Shown here one piece after another: positions 7,436-15,142 of a stretch of 17,115 nucleotides of DNA. The position numbers and the translations under genes are program-made. The notes beneath the pieces were generated by a model. That model did not search any database. It was not told the DNA's origin and worked only from the letters and a program-made list of their open reading frames with translations. Each line of letters starts with the position of its first letter. Within the stretch, counting starts at the first letter, position 1. This DNA is from a bacterium (GTDB lineage Bacteria; SZUA-79; Acidulodesulfobacterales; Acidulodesulfobacteraceae). The stretch lies in NCBI GenBank assembly GCA_021781285.1, contig JAJXXD010000006.1, positions 1-17,115 on the forward strand, given 5' to 3'.

Positions 7436-8338
7436 TTATATAAAATTACCGGATTTTAAGTAATCCAAAGAAGAAATTAAATCTTCTTTAGACCTGTTTT
7501 CTATTATCAAAGACCCTGAAAATTGCCTATTCTCGATGAGAGAGTTAAAAAATTCGTCCGGTTTTAAAATGCCGGTTCCTAAAGGTCTATGTTCGTTTCT
7601 TACGGTCGTTCTTAAGTCGCTTCTTTTTTCCGTCATATCCTGAATATGCATCTCGCCTATGCGGTTAAGGTTAAATTTTTCGAGAAATTCTTCAGGCATA
7701 AAACCGTTTAACCCCCAGTGACCCATATCGAAACAGACCGATATGCCGAATTCTTCGACTATGGGGTATAAATAATCGAACGGAAAAACCTCGAGGTTTT
7801 CTAACGCGAAAACGGAGGGCGGCAGTTTAGTTTCCTTTAGTATATCCGACATACTTTTCTTTGCCTGATTCACTGCAATATCTATCAACGTCCTTTTTGC
7901 TTTTTCTTCGATAGGAAAAAATAAGATAGAATCTTCAAATTCGGAAGTCAGATGAATAACGAATTTTTTAACGTCCAATCCGCGGCAGGCATCTATTACC
8001 CTTATAATCGCGTTAACGGATACCTGCCTGTATTCTTCCAAAGGACTTGCCGGATTAAGCTGAAGATACGGAAGATGGACCGAAGGTTTTGAAGAAAAAG
8101 AGCTTACTAAAGGAATAATTAATTTTTGAAAAGAACCCGGATTTAACTGTTCTATCTCGGTATTTATCTCGATATTTCCTATCTTATATGAATTTAAAAG
8201 ACCAAAGAAATCGTTGAATGAGGTTTGTAAGCGGTCGAGATTGTTATCGCCCAAAAGTCCGAACCCGATGCCGAAAAACGAATCGGTATTGACCCCGAAA
8301 TTAAGCCCGTTATCTTTATTAAAATTATCGTTAACCAT
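7436..8338 (-). CDS. Xylose-isomerase-like TIM-barrel protein (AP endonuclease family 2 fold; possibly CbiR-like)
   Basis: This 300-aa soluble protein has the strand-end motifs of the metal-dependent TIM-barrel superfamily that includes sugar isomerases/epimerases and endonuclease IV. Candidate active-site residues are His88 (SVHLP), His129 (VIHL), Glu180 (ALENLE), Asp204 and His207 (CFDMGHW), His231 (MHIQD), His250 (EHRPLGTG) and Glu280 (IIENR), a complete set of likely metal ligands. The run ENLEVFPFDYLYPIVEEF then SVCFDMGH reminds me of CbiR, a cobamide-remodelling phosphodiesterase in this superfamily that is often annotated as a sugar isomerase. That is recall, not a search result. It lies 51 nt after the 318-aa gene and 17 nt before the MFS transporter. 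No Shine-Dalgarno sequence is visible. The first 10-12 residues are low-complexity and the start could be slightly downstream. Confidence 0.85.
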   Translation of the reverse strand: MVNDNFNKDNGLNFGVNTDSFFGIGFGLLGDNNLDRLQTSFNDFFGLLNSYKIGNIEINTEIEQLNPGSFQKLIIPLVSSFSSKPSVHLPYLQLNPASPLEEYRQVSVNAIIRVIDACRGLDVKKFVIHLTSEFEDSILFFPIEEKAKRTLIDIAVNQAKKSMSDILKETKLPPSVFALENLEVFPFDYLYPIVEEFGISVCFDMGHWGLNGFMPEEFLEKFNLNRIGEMHIQDMTEKRSDLRTTVRNEHRPLGTGILKPDEFFNSLIENRQFSGSLIIENRSKEDLISSLDYLKSGNFI

Positions 8339-8368
8339 AAATGTTTTTATTGTTTAAAAAGTTAAGCG

Positions 8369-8377
8369 ATTATATCA
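8369..8377 (-). promoter_or_regulatory. Possible extended -10 promoter before the TIM-barrel gene
   Basis: TGATATAAT on the minus strand matches an extended -10 element and lies about 30 nt before the TIM-barrel ATG, in the 51-nt gap after the 318-aa gene. No convincing -35 box is visible. The same nonamer occurs before the 318-aa gene. In AT-rich DNA this could be chance. Confidence 0.3.
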
Positions 8378-8389
8378 AATTTTTCATTA

Positions 8390-9346
8390 TCAAGCATAAT
8401 CGATTAAGGCAAGGCATTTAATTTTATTTAAAAGGTCGAAAGCTTCGATTAAACTCTTTAAGGGAATTGCTATATCAATCAGTTTTACCCCTTTTTCGTA
8501 AAAATTTTCTTCTTTATCGTGAATATTGATACAGCATACTTCTTTATTATTTTTATCGTTATTTTTAACTCGTGAAATTAAATAATCTGCAAGATATTTT
8601 TCGTCGTCGAAAATATCGTATTGGAGTTCGTAATTAACCGCCGCAAGAAGAATATTCAAGCAGTTAAGTCCCGAGCCGACCATTCTATTGAATCCCTCTA
8701 ATATATATTTATAAAACTTGTCCGACGTCTTTATAAACTCCAGATGACCGGTAAATATTTCTTTTATCGCCTTGTCTATAATCGGCTCGTTTTCCGTGAA
8801 AAAATAATCTATGCCGTCTTTTTCGAAAAGCATATCTTCGTCTTTGACGTTTAAATTTAAAACGGTGAATTTTCTGTTGGAGAGCCTGTTTAAAATAATC
8901 CTGATATTGCCTTCGGCAATAGAATGCGCGGCTGTTAGACCTAAATCTTCGAATTCTTTATAAATTTCTTTTTCTATAATTTCAGCCTTTTCGTAATCTT
9001 TTTTATTTATTTTCAGCATAAACGATACGCCGTCTTTTTCGAATTCTATGGGAATAGACGCTTTATTATAAAAAGTATATTTATCTGAGCCTTCGGAACA
9101 AAGGGAGCCTCTTACGTTTTTTGTATAAATTCTCTGCCTTTCGTCGCCTGTTCGCCCCCCGAAAGATTCGTTGCTCAAAAGATGGATTTCGTCGCTGAAC
9201 TCGATATTCCATACTACGGTAGGATACTCCGTATTGCAGTCGTATCCGTAACGGGCATTTATAGGATGCATTGCAAAACTGACGCCGTTGCAGAGATATT
9301 CTACGATATTCCTGTTTTTAATGCCGCCGCCGCTTTTTTTATTCAT
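8390..9346 (-). CDS. Uncharacterised 318-aa protein
   Basis: I do not recognise this protein. It is soluble-looking, with no signal peptide or transmembrane segment, and is rich in Lys, Glu, Asp, Asn and Ile. The N-terminal third looks the most structured: CNGVSFAMHPINARYGYD (19-36), TVVWNIEFSDE (43-53) and SFGGRTGDERQRIY (61-74), with several Cys, His, Arg and Gly residues that could form a site. The middle (about 115-165) reads as alternating helix and strand. FNRMVGSGLNCLNILLAAV (219-237) is a helical, mildly hydrophobic stretch. It is the first gene of a three-gene unit with the TIM-barrel protein and MFS transporter, so a role in handling the same metabolite is inferred. No Shine-Dalgarno sequence precedes its ATG, but the frame stays open throughout and codon use resembles its neighbours. 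Confidence 0.8.
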   Translation of the reverse strand: MNKKSGGGIKNRNIVEYLCNGVSFAMHPINARYGYDCNTEYPTVVWNIEFSDEIHLLSNESFGGRTGDERQRIYTKNVRGSLCSEGSDKYTFYNKASIPIEFEKDGVSFMLKINKKDYEKAEIIEKEIYKEFEDLGLTAAHSIAEGNIRIILNRLSNRKFTVLNLNVKDEDMLFEKDGIDYFFTENEPIIDKAIKEIFTGHLEFIKTSDKFYKYILEGFNRMVGSGLNCLNILLAAVNYELQYDIFDDEKYLADYLISRVKNNDKNNKEVCCINIHDKEENFYEKGVKLIDIAIPLKSLIEAFDLLNKIKCLALIDYA

Positions 9347-9391
9347 CTATCGATTTATTTATTGTTTATTACGGTAAGGGTTCTTATATAG

Positions 9392-9400
9392 ATTATATCA
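9392..9400 (-). promoter_or_regulatory. Extended -10 promoter of the 318-aa/TIM-barrel/MFS unit
   Basis: TGATATAAT on the minus strand (TG at 9400-9399, TATAAT at 9397-9392) is a consensus extended -10 element just after the porin terminator and about 45 nt before the 318-aa gene. No good -35 is visible, as is common for extended -10 promoters. Position directly behind a terminator supports it. Confidence 0.5.
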
Positions 9401-9410
9401 GATTTTGAAA

Positions 9411-9439
9411 TAAAAATACCCGCTTTTTAGGGCGGGTAT
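9411..9439 (-). terminator. Intrinsic terminator after the porin gene
   Basis: On the minus strand ATACCCGC (9439-9432) pairs with GCGGGTAT (9423-9416) around an 8-nt loop, followed by a T-rich tail (9415-9411 and beyond). It lies about 35 nt after the porin stop codon and closes the respiratory unit. Confidence 0.92.
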
Positions 9440-9473
9440 AGGGAGGTGCAGAGAGAAAAGCTTTGAGTTAAGT

Positions 9474-11090
9474 TTAGAATGCAATCCTTGCCTGAAGGAA
9501 ATAGGCGTTCGTTTGCCCCATCCACTGGCCGTAATCTAAATATTCCGAATTACTTGCCGGCAAATTCCTATAGTCCTTCGCATAAAGGAACTGATAGTTC
9601 TGCCAATCGGCAGTTAAAGTAATATGGCTGTTCAAATGATACGCCACGCCGACCACGCCCCTCTGGGAATCGTACGGGTTGCCGGAAGTAATATTCGTGC
9701 CTATTTTGTTAACCCAAAAAGCAGTCGAAGGGTCGGAATAGTAGAATCTCTGGATAAGGCCAAACACGCCGAATTTACTGTTCGGAATATTATAATATCC
9801 GAATGCGTCATAGCCGTGCTCGGTGTTATGCTGGTAAGCGTTTAACGATCCCAAACCTGCGGCAAATGCCGGATAAGCGGCGCCTGCAGCATTACAAGTA
9901 TAATTGCCGCCCATAATTCCGCACCAGCTTCCCGCATCCTGGCTTATGGAACCTGCGCCGCTTGCATAACCGCCTGCTAAGGCATTTAAGCCGTAGTCGA
10001 ACTGCGCAGCAATTACTCCTTGCGGGGTCTTATAATCAAGTATTGCGGATGCCCTTGCGGTCGGATTGTCGTTATTAGCGTTAACGCCGTAATAGCCTTC
10101 AAAATTATTCGATTGCGACCATGCATAATATCCGCTTATACCGAGACCGTCCAAGTTGGAATCTGCTCCCATGGGATAAAAAGATACCCTTGCCTGAGGC
10201 GATTTCTGGTCAATGTCTTCGCCTTGATGAAAGGTTGCATTATCAAAAAAACCTGCATTATAAGCCATGTAAATTTTTCCGTTTGCCCTGAACTTACCGG
10301 ATACGCCAAGTCCTGCCTGGGTGGAAGTTACGCCTAAAACGCCCCACGGCGTTCTTTCGGCGACGTGATAACCTAACAAACCGTCTTCCCAAGCAATCAT
10401 AGGCGTCGGAAACTGACCTGCTTTAAGATTTACGGTTAAGCCGTTCGCGTCATAAACGTGGTTAAACTGTAAAAATGCATATTTGAGCCTGAAATATTCG
10501 TTGCCGGCGTTAAAACCCGAAGACGAACTCGAGCCGGTGCTGTCGTTCGACTTATTAATGTTCGGCGTGAGCTTTAAAAACCAGTTGTCCTGATGATATA
10601 AGAATATTAAATACGCCCTATTCACGTTGAAAGCGTTATAACCGTTGTTTCCGGGACCCGCCGGATTTTCCTGAAGCTGTAACGCGGGAGCAAAACCTGT
10701 CTGGGTATAATACCCGTAACCCATATAAACCAAGGTACCTAAGGTGATATGTTTCGTCCAAGCAGGAAGGGTTTCGCCCTTAACTGTTTTTAGCGAAGCC
10801 TCCAGCTTCTTCTCCGTTGCTTTTAAATTGTTAATCTGTCTGACCGTCTTTTTTGCGTTCGGCTTTAACAGCTGATTGATTACGCTCTGTCCTACTTTTA
10901 CCCTTCCAGGCCCGGGCGTTAAAAATATCTCGCCCGTGTTGGGGTTTTCGTAAAGGGCGGCTACGGATGCATAAGCCGTTCCTGCCCCGCTAAACGCAAA
11001 GACTAAAGCCAGCGCCGCGGCTAAGGCAAAAACAAAAGCCGACAGCGAACTCAGCCGCATCGTCCTTTTTGTCTTGCTAATTTTGTACAT
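9474..11090 (-). CDS. Outer-membrane porin-like beta-barrel protein
   Basis: This 538-aa protein has a clear Sec signal peptide, with a basic start, a long Ala/Leu-rich core and likely cleavage after AYA (41/42). A short charged helical segment follows (about 66-104), which may form a coiled coil. From about residue 112 the sequence alternates aromatic and small residues in the manner of beta strands and ends in ARIAF, a terminal Phe typical of outer-membrane barrels. The pattern resembles phosphate-selective (OprO/OprP-type) porins, but I cannot assign a substrate. Two cysteines (390 and 399, in a Gly-rich loop) could form a disulfide. The start is set by a strong GGAGGA sequence 5-7 nt upstream. 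It lies about 100 nt after the chaperone gene, has its own weak promoter candidate and ends at a terminator. Its place suggests a channel for the respiratory substrate or product. Confidence 0.88.
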   Translation of the reverse strand: MYKISKTKRTMRLSSLSAFVFALAAALALVFAFSGAGTAYASVAALYENPNTGEIFLTPGPGRVKVGQSVINQLLKPNAKKTVRQINNLKATEKKLEASLKTVKGETLPAWTKHITLGTLVYMGYGYYTQTGFAPALQLQENPAGPGNNGYNAFNVNRAYLIFLYHQDNWFLKLTPNINKSNDSTGSSSSSGFNAGNEYFRLKYAFLQFNHVYDANGLTVNLKAGQFPTPMIAWEDGLLGYHVAERTPWGVLGVTSTQAGLGVSGKFRANGKIYMAYNAGFFDNATFHQGEDIDQKSPQARVSFYPMGADSNLDGLGISGYYAWSQSNNFEGYYGVNANNDNPTARASAILDYKTPQGVIAAQFDYGLNALAGGYASGAGSISQDAGSWCGIMGGNYTCNAAGAAYPAFAAGLGSLNAYQHNTEHGYDAFGYYNIPNSKFGVFGLIQRFYYSDPSTAFWVNKIGTNITSGNPYDSQRGVVGVAYHLNSHITLTADWQNYQFLYAKDYRNLPASNSEYLDYGQWMGQTNAYFLQARIAF

Positions 11091-11150
11091 AACTTCCTCC
11101 TCTCTTTTAGTTTGGTTTTAAAATATTTATCTTACGACTTCGACATCTTT

Positions 11151-11159
11151 ATTCTAACA
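11151..11159 (-). promoter_or_regulatory. Possible extended -10 promoter of the porin gene
   Basis: TGTTAGAAT on the minus strand (TG at 11159-11158, TAGAAT at 11156-11151) resembles an extended -10 and lies about 60 nt before the porin ATG. No good -35 box is present. It overlaps a short inverted repeat (TAACA-N6-TGTTA). There is no terminator between the chaperone and porin genes, so readthrough is equally possible. Confidence 0.3.
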
Positions 11160-11189
11160 AACGAATGTTACAAGATTATTACAATTATG

Positions 11190-11927
11190 TTAAATTTTCG
11201 TAACAATATTATTATAATCCCTCTGCTCGCAGGCTATAAAACCTTGCATAAGTTTAGCCGCAGGTACGTAAAACATTGAACCTGACTCCTGAATTACTTC
11301 ATCGGCAAATAAGTTGACCCAGTTTACGACGAATTCGTTAAAAAACATAAATTCGTTTGCAACGACCTCCTGAAACGGAAGGGGTTCTTTGACCTGCCCC
11401 GAAAGGTACATGCCTTCAAGGTTTATCAGCGCCGCCATAAATCCCAAGATATAGGAAATGTGGTCAGACCTTTTTATAGAAACTCCGTTCGGGTCTTTTA
11501 GTTCAAAATTTAAAGATTTATAAGTAATTTCTAATTTATCGACGAGAGCAATATCGCTTTCGTCCTCAGATTTGCCGCCCCCTTCTAAACCCGCTTTTTT
11601 AAGGCTTCCTCCAAGATAATAGCTGATATGCGGGGGTATAAATCTGCCGGGCGCGGGAATTACGAAAAGTTCGTCGAATTCGCTTTCGGTTTTATCGTAT
11701 TCTATGCTTGAAAACACTATATTTCTAACGGCTCTGTTTAATTCATTGGAAGCAGCGTCGTTTTCGCATAAGCCGCCAATTATATTTTCGATTTCTTTCT
11801 GCATAAGGCTTTCTAAAAATTTTAAATCGACCTTTCTTGCGAAAATCCTCGAAAAAAGGTTATAAATCATACTTCTGTATCGTGAAAGTTTTGCAAAATC
11901 ATCGTAACAGATAAGCTCTTTTTCCAT
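11190..11927 (-). CDS. TorD/DmsD-family maturation chaperone
   Basis: Proteins of this family bind the Tat signal of a partner molybdoenzyme and hold it in the cytoplasm until the molybdenum cofactor is inserted. This 245-aa, mostly helical protein shows the family blocks EFDELFVIPAPG (83-94; compare the E-Y-x-x-L-F-x-x-P pattern) and SDHISYILGFMA (154-165; compare the P/S-D-H-I motif). A spacer rich in Gly, Ser, Glu and Asp (about 112-128) separates them. It lies 68 nt after the catalytic subunit gene, and the natural partner is that Tat-signal-bearing protein. GGAGG about 9 nt before the ATG supports the start. Confidence 0.88.
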   Translation of the reverse strand: MEKELICYDDFAKLSRYRSMIYNLFSRIFARKVDLKFLESLMQKEIENIIGGLCENDAASNELNRAVRNIVFSSIEYDKTESEFDELFVIPAPGRFIPPHISYYLGGSLKKAGLEGGGKSEDESDIALVDKLEITYKSLNFELKDPNGVSIKRSDHISYILGFMAALINLEGMYLSGQVKEPLPFQEVVANEFMFFNEFVVNWVNLFADEVIQESGSMFYVPAAKLMQGFIACEQRDYNNIVTKI

Positions 11928-11954
11928 ATATAAATACCTCCATATTTCAAAGTA

Positions 11955-11980
11955 TAGATTACCGCTTCCGCAGGAATCTA
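11955..11980 (-). other. RNA hairpin between the catalytic subunit and chaperone genes
   Basis: In the 68-nt gap, TAGATT (11980-11975) pairs with AATCTA (11960-11955) on the minus-strand transcript. CC/GG and GC/GC pairs continue the stem up to a GGAA (GNRA-type) tetraloop, with single bulges on each side. There is no T-tract, so it is not a terminator. It may protect or process the mRNA, or lower chaperone expression relative to the enzyme; that is inference. Confidence 0.5.
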
Positions 11981-11995
11981 AAGTATTTAACGCCT

Positions 11996-14900
11996 TTATA
12001 CCTTTTCCACCCTAACCGGAGCATAGTAATAAACCATAGAGCCGCCGACCGGATCGGTTAAAACGGTCGTCCAGCCGTCTTTAGCCGCTATCGAATTATC
12101 GAGCAGGAACAGGGCGTTCGGATGGACGCCCTGATTTCTTGCAGGGTCACCCGTATATTTCTTCCCGTTTATATACCATGTACCCGAACCGTAAAGCCAT
12201 CTTCCGAAAGCGGTAGCCGCCGTAATTACGCCGGGTCTTATGGAGGGCAAAATCCTCACGCGGTGGGTAATCCCCTTTTCGTAGGTGGGCGATATTACCT
12301 TTATGGTATCACCGTCGGATAGCCCCAGCTTTTTAGCGTCCACTTCGTTTATCTCCCAGAAAGCGTCCGGTAGTAATTCTAACAGCCACGGGTCCGCAAT
12401 CGTCCTCGACTTGGAATGAATGGGCTGTCTGTGGGTAGATGCCCTGAGCGGATATTCGTTCTTTGGATACAATTTATCTAAAAATTCGCCCTTCATATTT
12501 CTGTGAGGCAGTAATATCGTCGTTCCGTTAAATCTCTCGCCGGATATAGCATTATGCGTCGTTGCAACATCCTCGTTATATATATTAACGGGCGCTTTAG
12601 GATTCCACAGGTGGGTTACCCATTTCGGCTTTCCCCACGGCAGATAACCAACGTTATAATCCTCATATCTCCCGCCTCTTGCAAATACATAGGCGACTTT
12701 TTTCCACTCATAAGGACGGAGCGATTTCCCAAATTTCGAAACATAATTTTTTACGGTCTGCATCTCATCCGCATTTGCATCCGGCACCGGACCCAAGTGA
12801 ACGAATCTATTCCCCTTTTTTGCAAGATAAGATTTACCGTCGTATGCAACGTTTGCCGCCATTTTGAAATAAAAATCCTCGGCGCGGTTTAATTCTCCTC
12901 CTTCAACGAAGGCATTTTCGCCGAACCCGGGAAGCCTGAGCGCTTTTGCGACGTCTATCAAGAAATTCTCCATGCATATGGGTCTTCCGTCCGGCGTTTT
13001 TTCCGTCATGGGCTCTATTATAGGCTGTCTGACCGAAGTCCTTGCAGTCGGATACGTCGGAAGATTCCCCAGAAACCCCCAGCCTTCTAAATAAGTTGCG
13101 TCGGGAACTATATAATCCGCATATGCCGAGCTTTCGGCAATTATCGCATCGGAGGCGATAAACAGAGGGACTTTGTCAAAATCCTTTACCATTCTTATCC
13201 AAGGCTTCGACTCGTCGTCCACGCCCCCCATACCCGGCATAGACCATGCGGGATTTGCCATATGCTGAAAGAGTATTTTTACCGGATAAGGATATTGGAA
13301 GTACGTTCCGCCCCATATCTCCTGCCACATACCGAAGCTGAAGGGAAACCACGGTCTTTGAGCAGGAAACGGCGACTCCCCCCTTGCAACCTTTTCCTTA
13401 TACTCCGTAGTCTTTTCGTAAAAAGACCCTTCTCTTGAAATCTTAACGCCTTTTGCAGGAACAAAACCGGGCCATTTTCCGAGATTATAAGGGAAGCCCT
13501 TGCCGCCCATTATGTTGGCTCCGCCTCCCCCGTTAATATAGCCGCCCTGCCAGTTGACGTTTCCGACCATAACGTTTAAAAGCTGAATCGCCCTGCCGTG
13601 ATAATACCCGTTCGTATGTTTTACCGGACCCCTGTAGTAGTCCGCTACAGCGGTCTTTCCGTGGGAAGTAAATTCCTTTGCAAGCTCCGGTATCACCCTC
13701 GGAGCAAGTCCGGCTTCCTTTGCATACTCTTCTATCATATGTTTTCTAAGTTCGCTCCATAACATCTGCATACTCGTCATACAGTTTACGCCGTTCACGT
13801 TGACGGGGGTCAAAGATAAAAACCCGGTAGGCCATAAATCGCCTTTTGCCGCCGCAGACGTTAAAACCGGCTTTCCGGATGCTTTATCTATTGCGTAAAA
13901 CGATTTGCCGCTCTTTAAGAATTTGGCAAAACCCTTATTGCCTTCATCTGCAACTACAAGATACGAAGCGTTGGAAAAATTAGGTTCGCCGTTGCCGTTT
14001 GCAGAACTGTGATTTAAATTGGTCAGGAAGTTTTCGTCATACCGTTTGTTTTCTATTATCCACCTAAGCATACCCATAGCCAAAGCGCCGTCGCCGCCGG
14101 GGGCTATCGGGATATATCTGTCGGCATGAGATACCTGATTTCCCGCCCTGACATCCACTACTGTTATTTTTAATTTTCCGGATGCCGTGGCTGCAGCCGA
14201 CCTTCTTGCAAGCGTCTGCATAGGAAAATTAGCTTCGTAATAATTGGCTCCAAAAATCAGCAGATGGGTACAATTAGGTAAGTCCGGCTTCAGCATATTC
14301 GTTCCGGGAAACGTCCTGAAAGTAGAAACGTGATGCGAAAGTTCGCAGATAGAGACATGGGGCATGGCGTTTACCGAACCGAGGGCATTTGCAAACCTTG
14401 TTATAAAATTTGCCTGCCCTGCCTCCGCTCTTCCCCAATAGCTGACGTACTGATTAGTTTTGGGACCGAAATCCGGATATCTGGAATCCGCCGGAATAGA
14501 CCTGTTTCTGCCTTCATTCCATAAATGCTTAAAACCTTCCACGAACCTTTTTTCTTCGCCGGGTATATCCTTAAATAAATACCCTCCGTTAACCACCTCG
14601 CTTATTAACTGCTCGTATGAGATAACTTTGAATTTTTTAGAACCCCTTTCTCCTACCCTTTTTAACGGCATATATATCCTGTAGGGGTCGTAAACCGTCT
14701 GAGTCCCCGCCGCCCCCCTTGGACATACGGAATGCGCACCGTCAACAAAGGGTTTATCCGCCGAATAATAATTTCCGGTATAAATTATAGAATCTTTTAC
14801 AGGAGTAGAATATTTAATATTAGGTTCCGTGGTTTGGATGTCATATGGATTGCCGAAAATATTTAGCAGCGTTCCGTTAAACATTCTCGTCATTATTCCG

Positions 14901-15103
14901 CAATCGCTATGGCACTGCTTACATGTGGAATATTTCACGATTTCGCCTGGCCAAGTTTCCGGCCTGCGTGGAAACGTATATTTGCCTTGATAACCTAATA
15001 ATCCTCCCGCCCATTGCGTCAAACCAGCCCCGGTTGCGGCGGCCATTGCGCCGAACGTTCCTATTTTGAGAAAATCTCTTCTATTCATTTTGTTCTTTGC
15101 CAT
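11996..15103 (-). CDS. Tat-exported molybdopterin oxidoreductase catalytic subunit (TtrA/SreA-like)
   Basis: This is the catalytic subunit of a DMSO-reductase-superfamily enzyme that reduces a periplasmic acceptor. At 1035 aa it matches the length of tetrathionate reductase TtrA. A twin-arginine signal (RRDFLK, 8-13) starts the protein. A 4Fe-4S site follows with Cys61, Cys64, Cys68 and Cys127 (CKQCHSDC then CPRG). Cys253 in SICELSHH is the likely molybdenum ligand, as in the polysulfide, tetrathionate and arsenate branch. The blocks DAIIAESSAYADYIVPDATY and LEGWGFLGN are typical of this branch. AAGGAGG precedes the ATG by 7 nt. It is third in the order Fe-S, NrfD, catalytic subunit, as in ttrBCA, with 39 nt to the anchor gene. 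The substrate could be tetrathionate, sulfur or polysulfide, or another oxyanion. Confidence 0.93.
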   Translation of the reverse strand: MAKNKMNRRDFLKIGTFGAMAAATGAGLTQWAGGLLGYQGKYTFPRRPETWPGEIVKYSTCKQCHSDCGIMTRMFNGTLLNIFGNPYDIQTTEPNIKYSTPVKDSIIYTGNYYSADKPFVDGAHSVCPRGAAGTQTVYDPYRIYMPLKRVGERGSKKFKVISYEQLISEVVNGGYLFKDIPGEEKRFVEGFKHLWNEGRNRSIPADSRYPDFGPKTNQYVSYWGRAEAGQANFITRFANALGSVNAMPHVSICELSHHVSTFRTFPGTNMLKPDLPNCTHLLIFGANYYEANFPMQTLARRSAAATASGKLKITVVDVRAGNQVSHADRYIPIAPGGDGALAMGMLRWIIENKRYDENFLTNLNHSSANGNGEPNFSNASYLVVADEGNKGFAKFLKSGKSFYAIDKASGKPVLTSAAAKGDLWPTGFLSLTPVNVNGVNCMTSMQMLWSELRKHMIEEYAKEAGLAPRVIPELAKEFTSHGKTAVADYYRGPVKHTNGYYHGRAIQLLNVMVGNVNWQGGYINGGGGANIMGGKGFPYNLGKWPGFVPAKGVKISREGSFYEKTTEYKEKVARGESPFPAQRPWFPFSFGMWQEIWGGTYFQYPYPVKILFQHMANPAWSMPGMGGVDDESKPWIRMVKDFDKVPLFIASDAIIAESSAYADYIVPDATYLEGWGFLGNLPTYPTARTSVRQPIIEPMTEKTPDGRPICMENFLIDVAKALRLPGFGENAFVEGGELNRAEDFYFKMAANVAYDGKSYLAKKGNRFVHLGPVPDANADEMQTVKNYVSKFGKSLRPYEWKKVAYVFARGGRYEDYNVGYLPWGKPKWVTHLWNPKAPVNIYNEDVATTHNAISGERFNGTTILLPHRNMKGEFLDKLYPKNEYPLRASTHRQPIHSKSRTIADPWLLELLPDAFWEINEVDAKKLGLSDGDTIKVISPTYEKGITHRVRILPSIRPGVITAATAFGRWLYGSGTWYINGKKYTGDPARNQGVHPNALFLLDNSIAAKDGWTTVLTDPVGGSMVYYYAPVRVEKV

Positions 15104-15142
15104 AATAAAACCTCCTTATTTTTATCACTCAAATTTTATTCG

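Noticed and set aside
9624..10337. Plus-strand open frames opposite the porin gene
   Set aside because: They are short, overlap a well-supported secreted protein with signal peptide and terminator, and have no features of their own.
11156..11171. Inverted repeat TAACA-N6-TGTTA before the porin gene as an operator
   Set aside because: The arms are only 5 bp in AT-rich DNA and match no regulator consensus I know.
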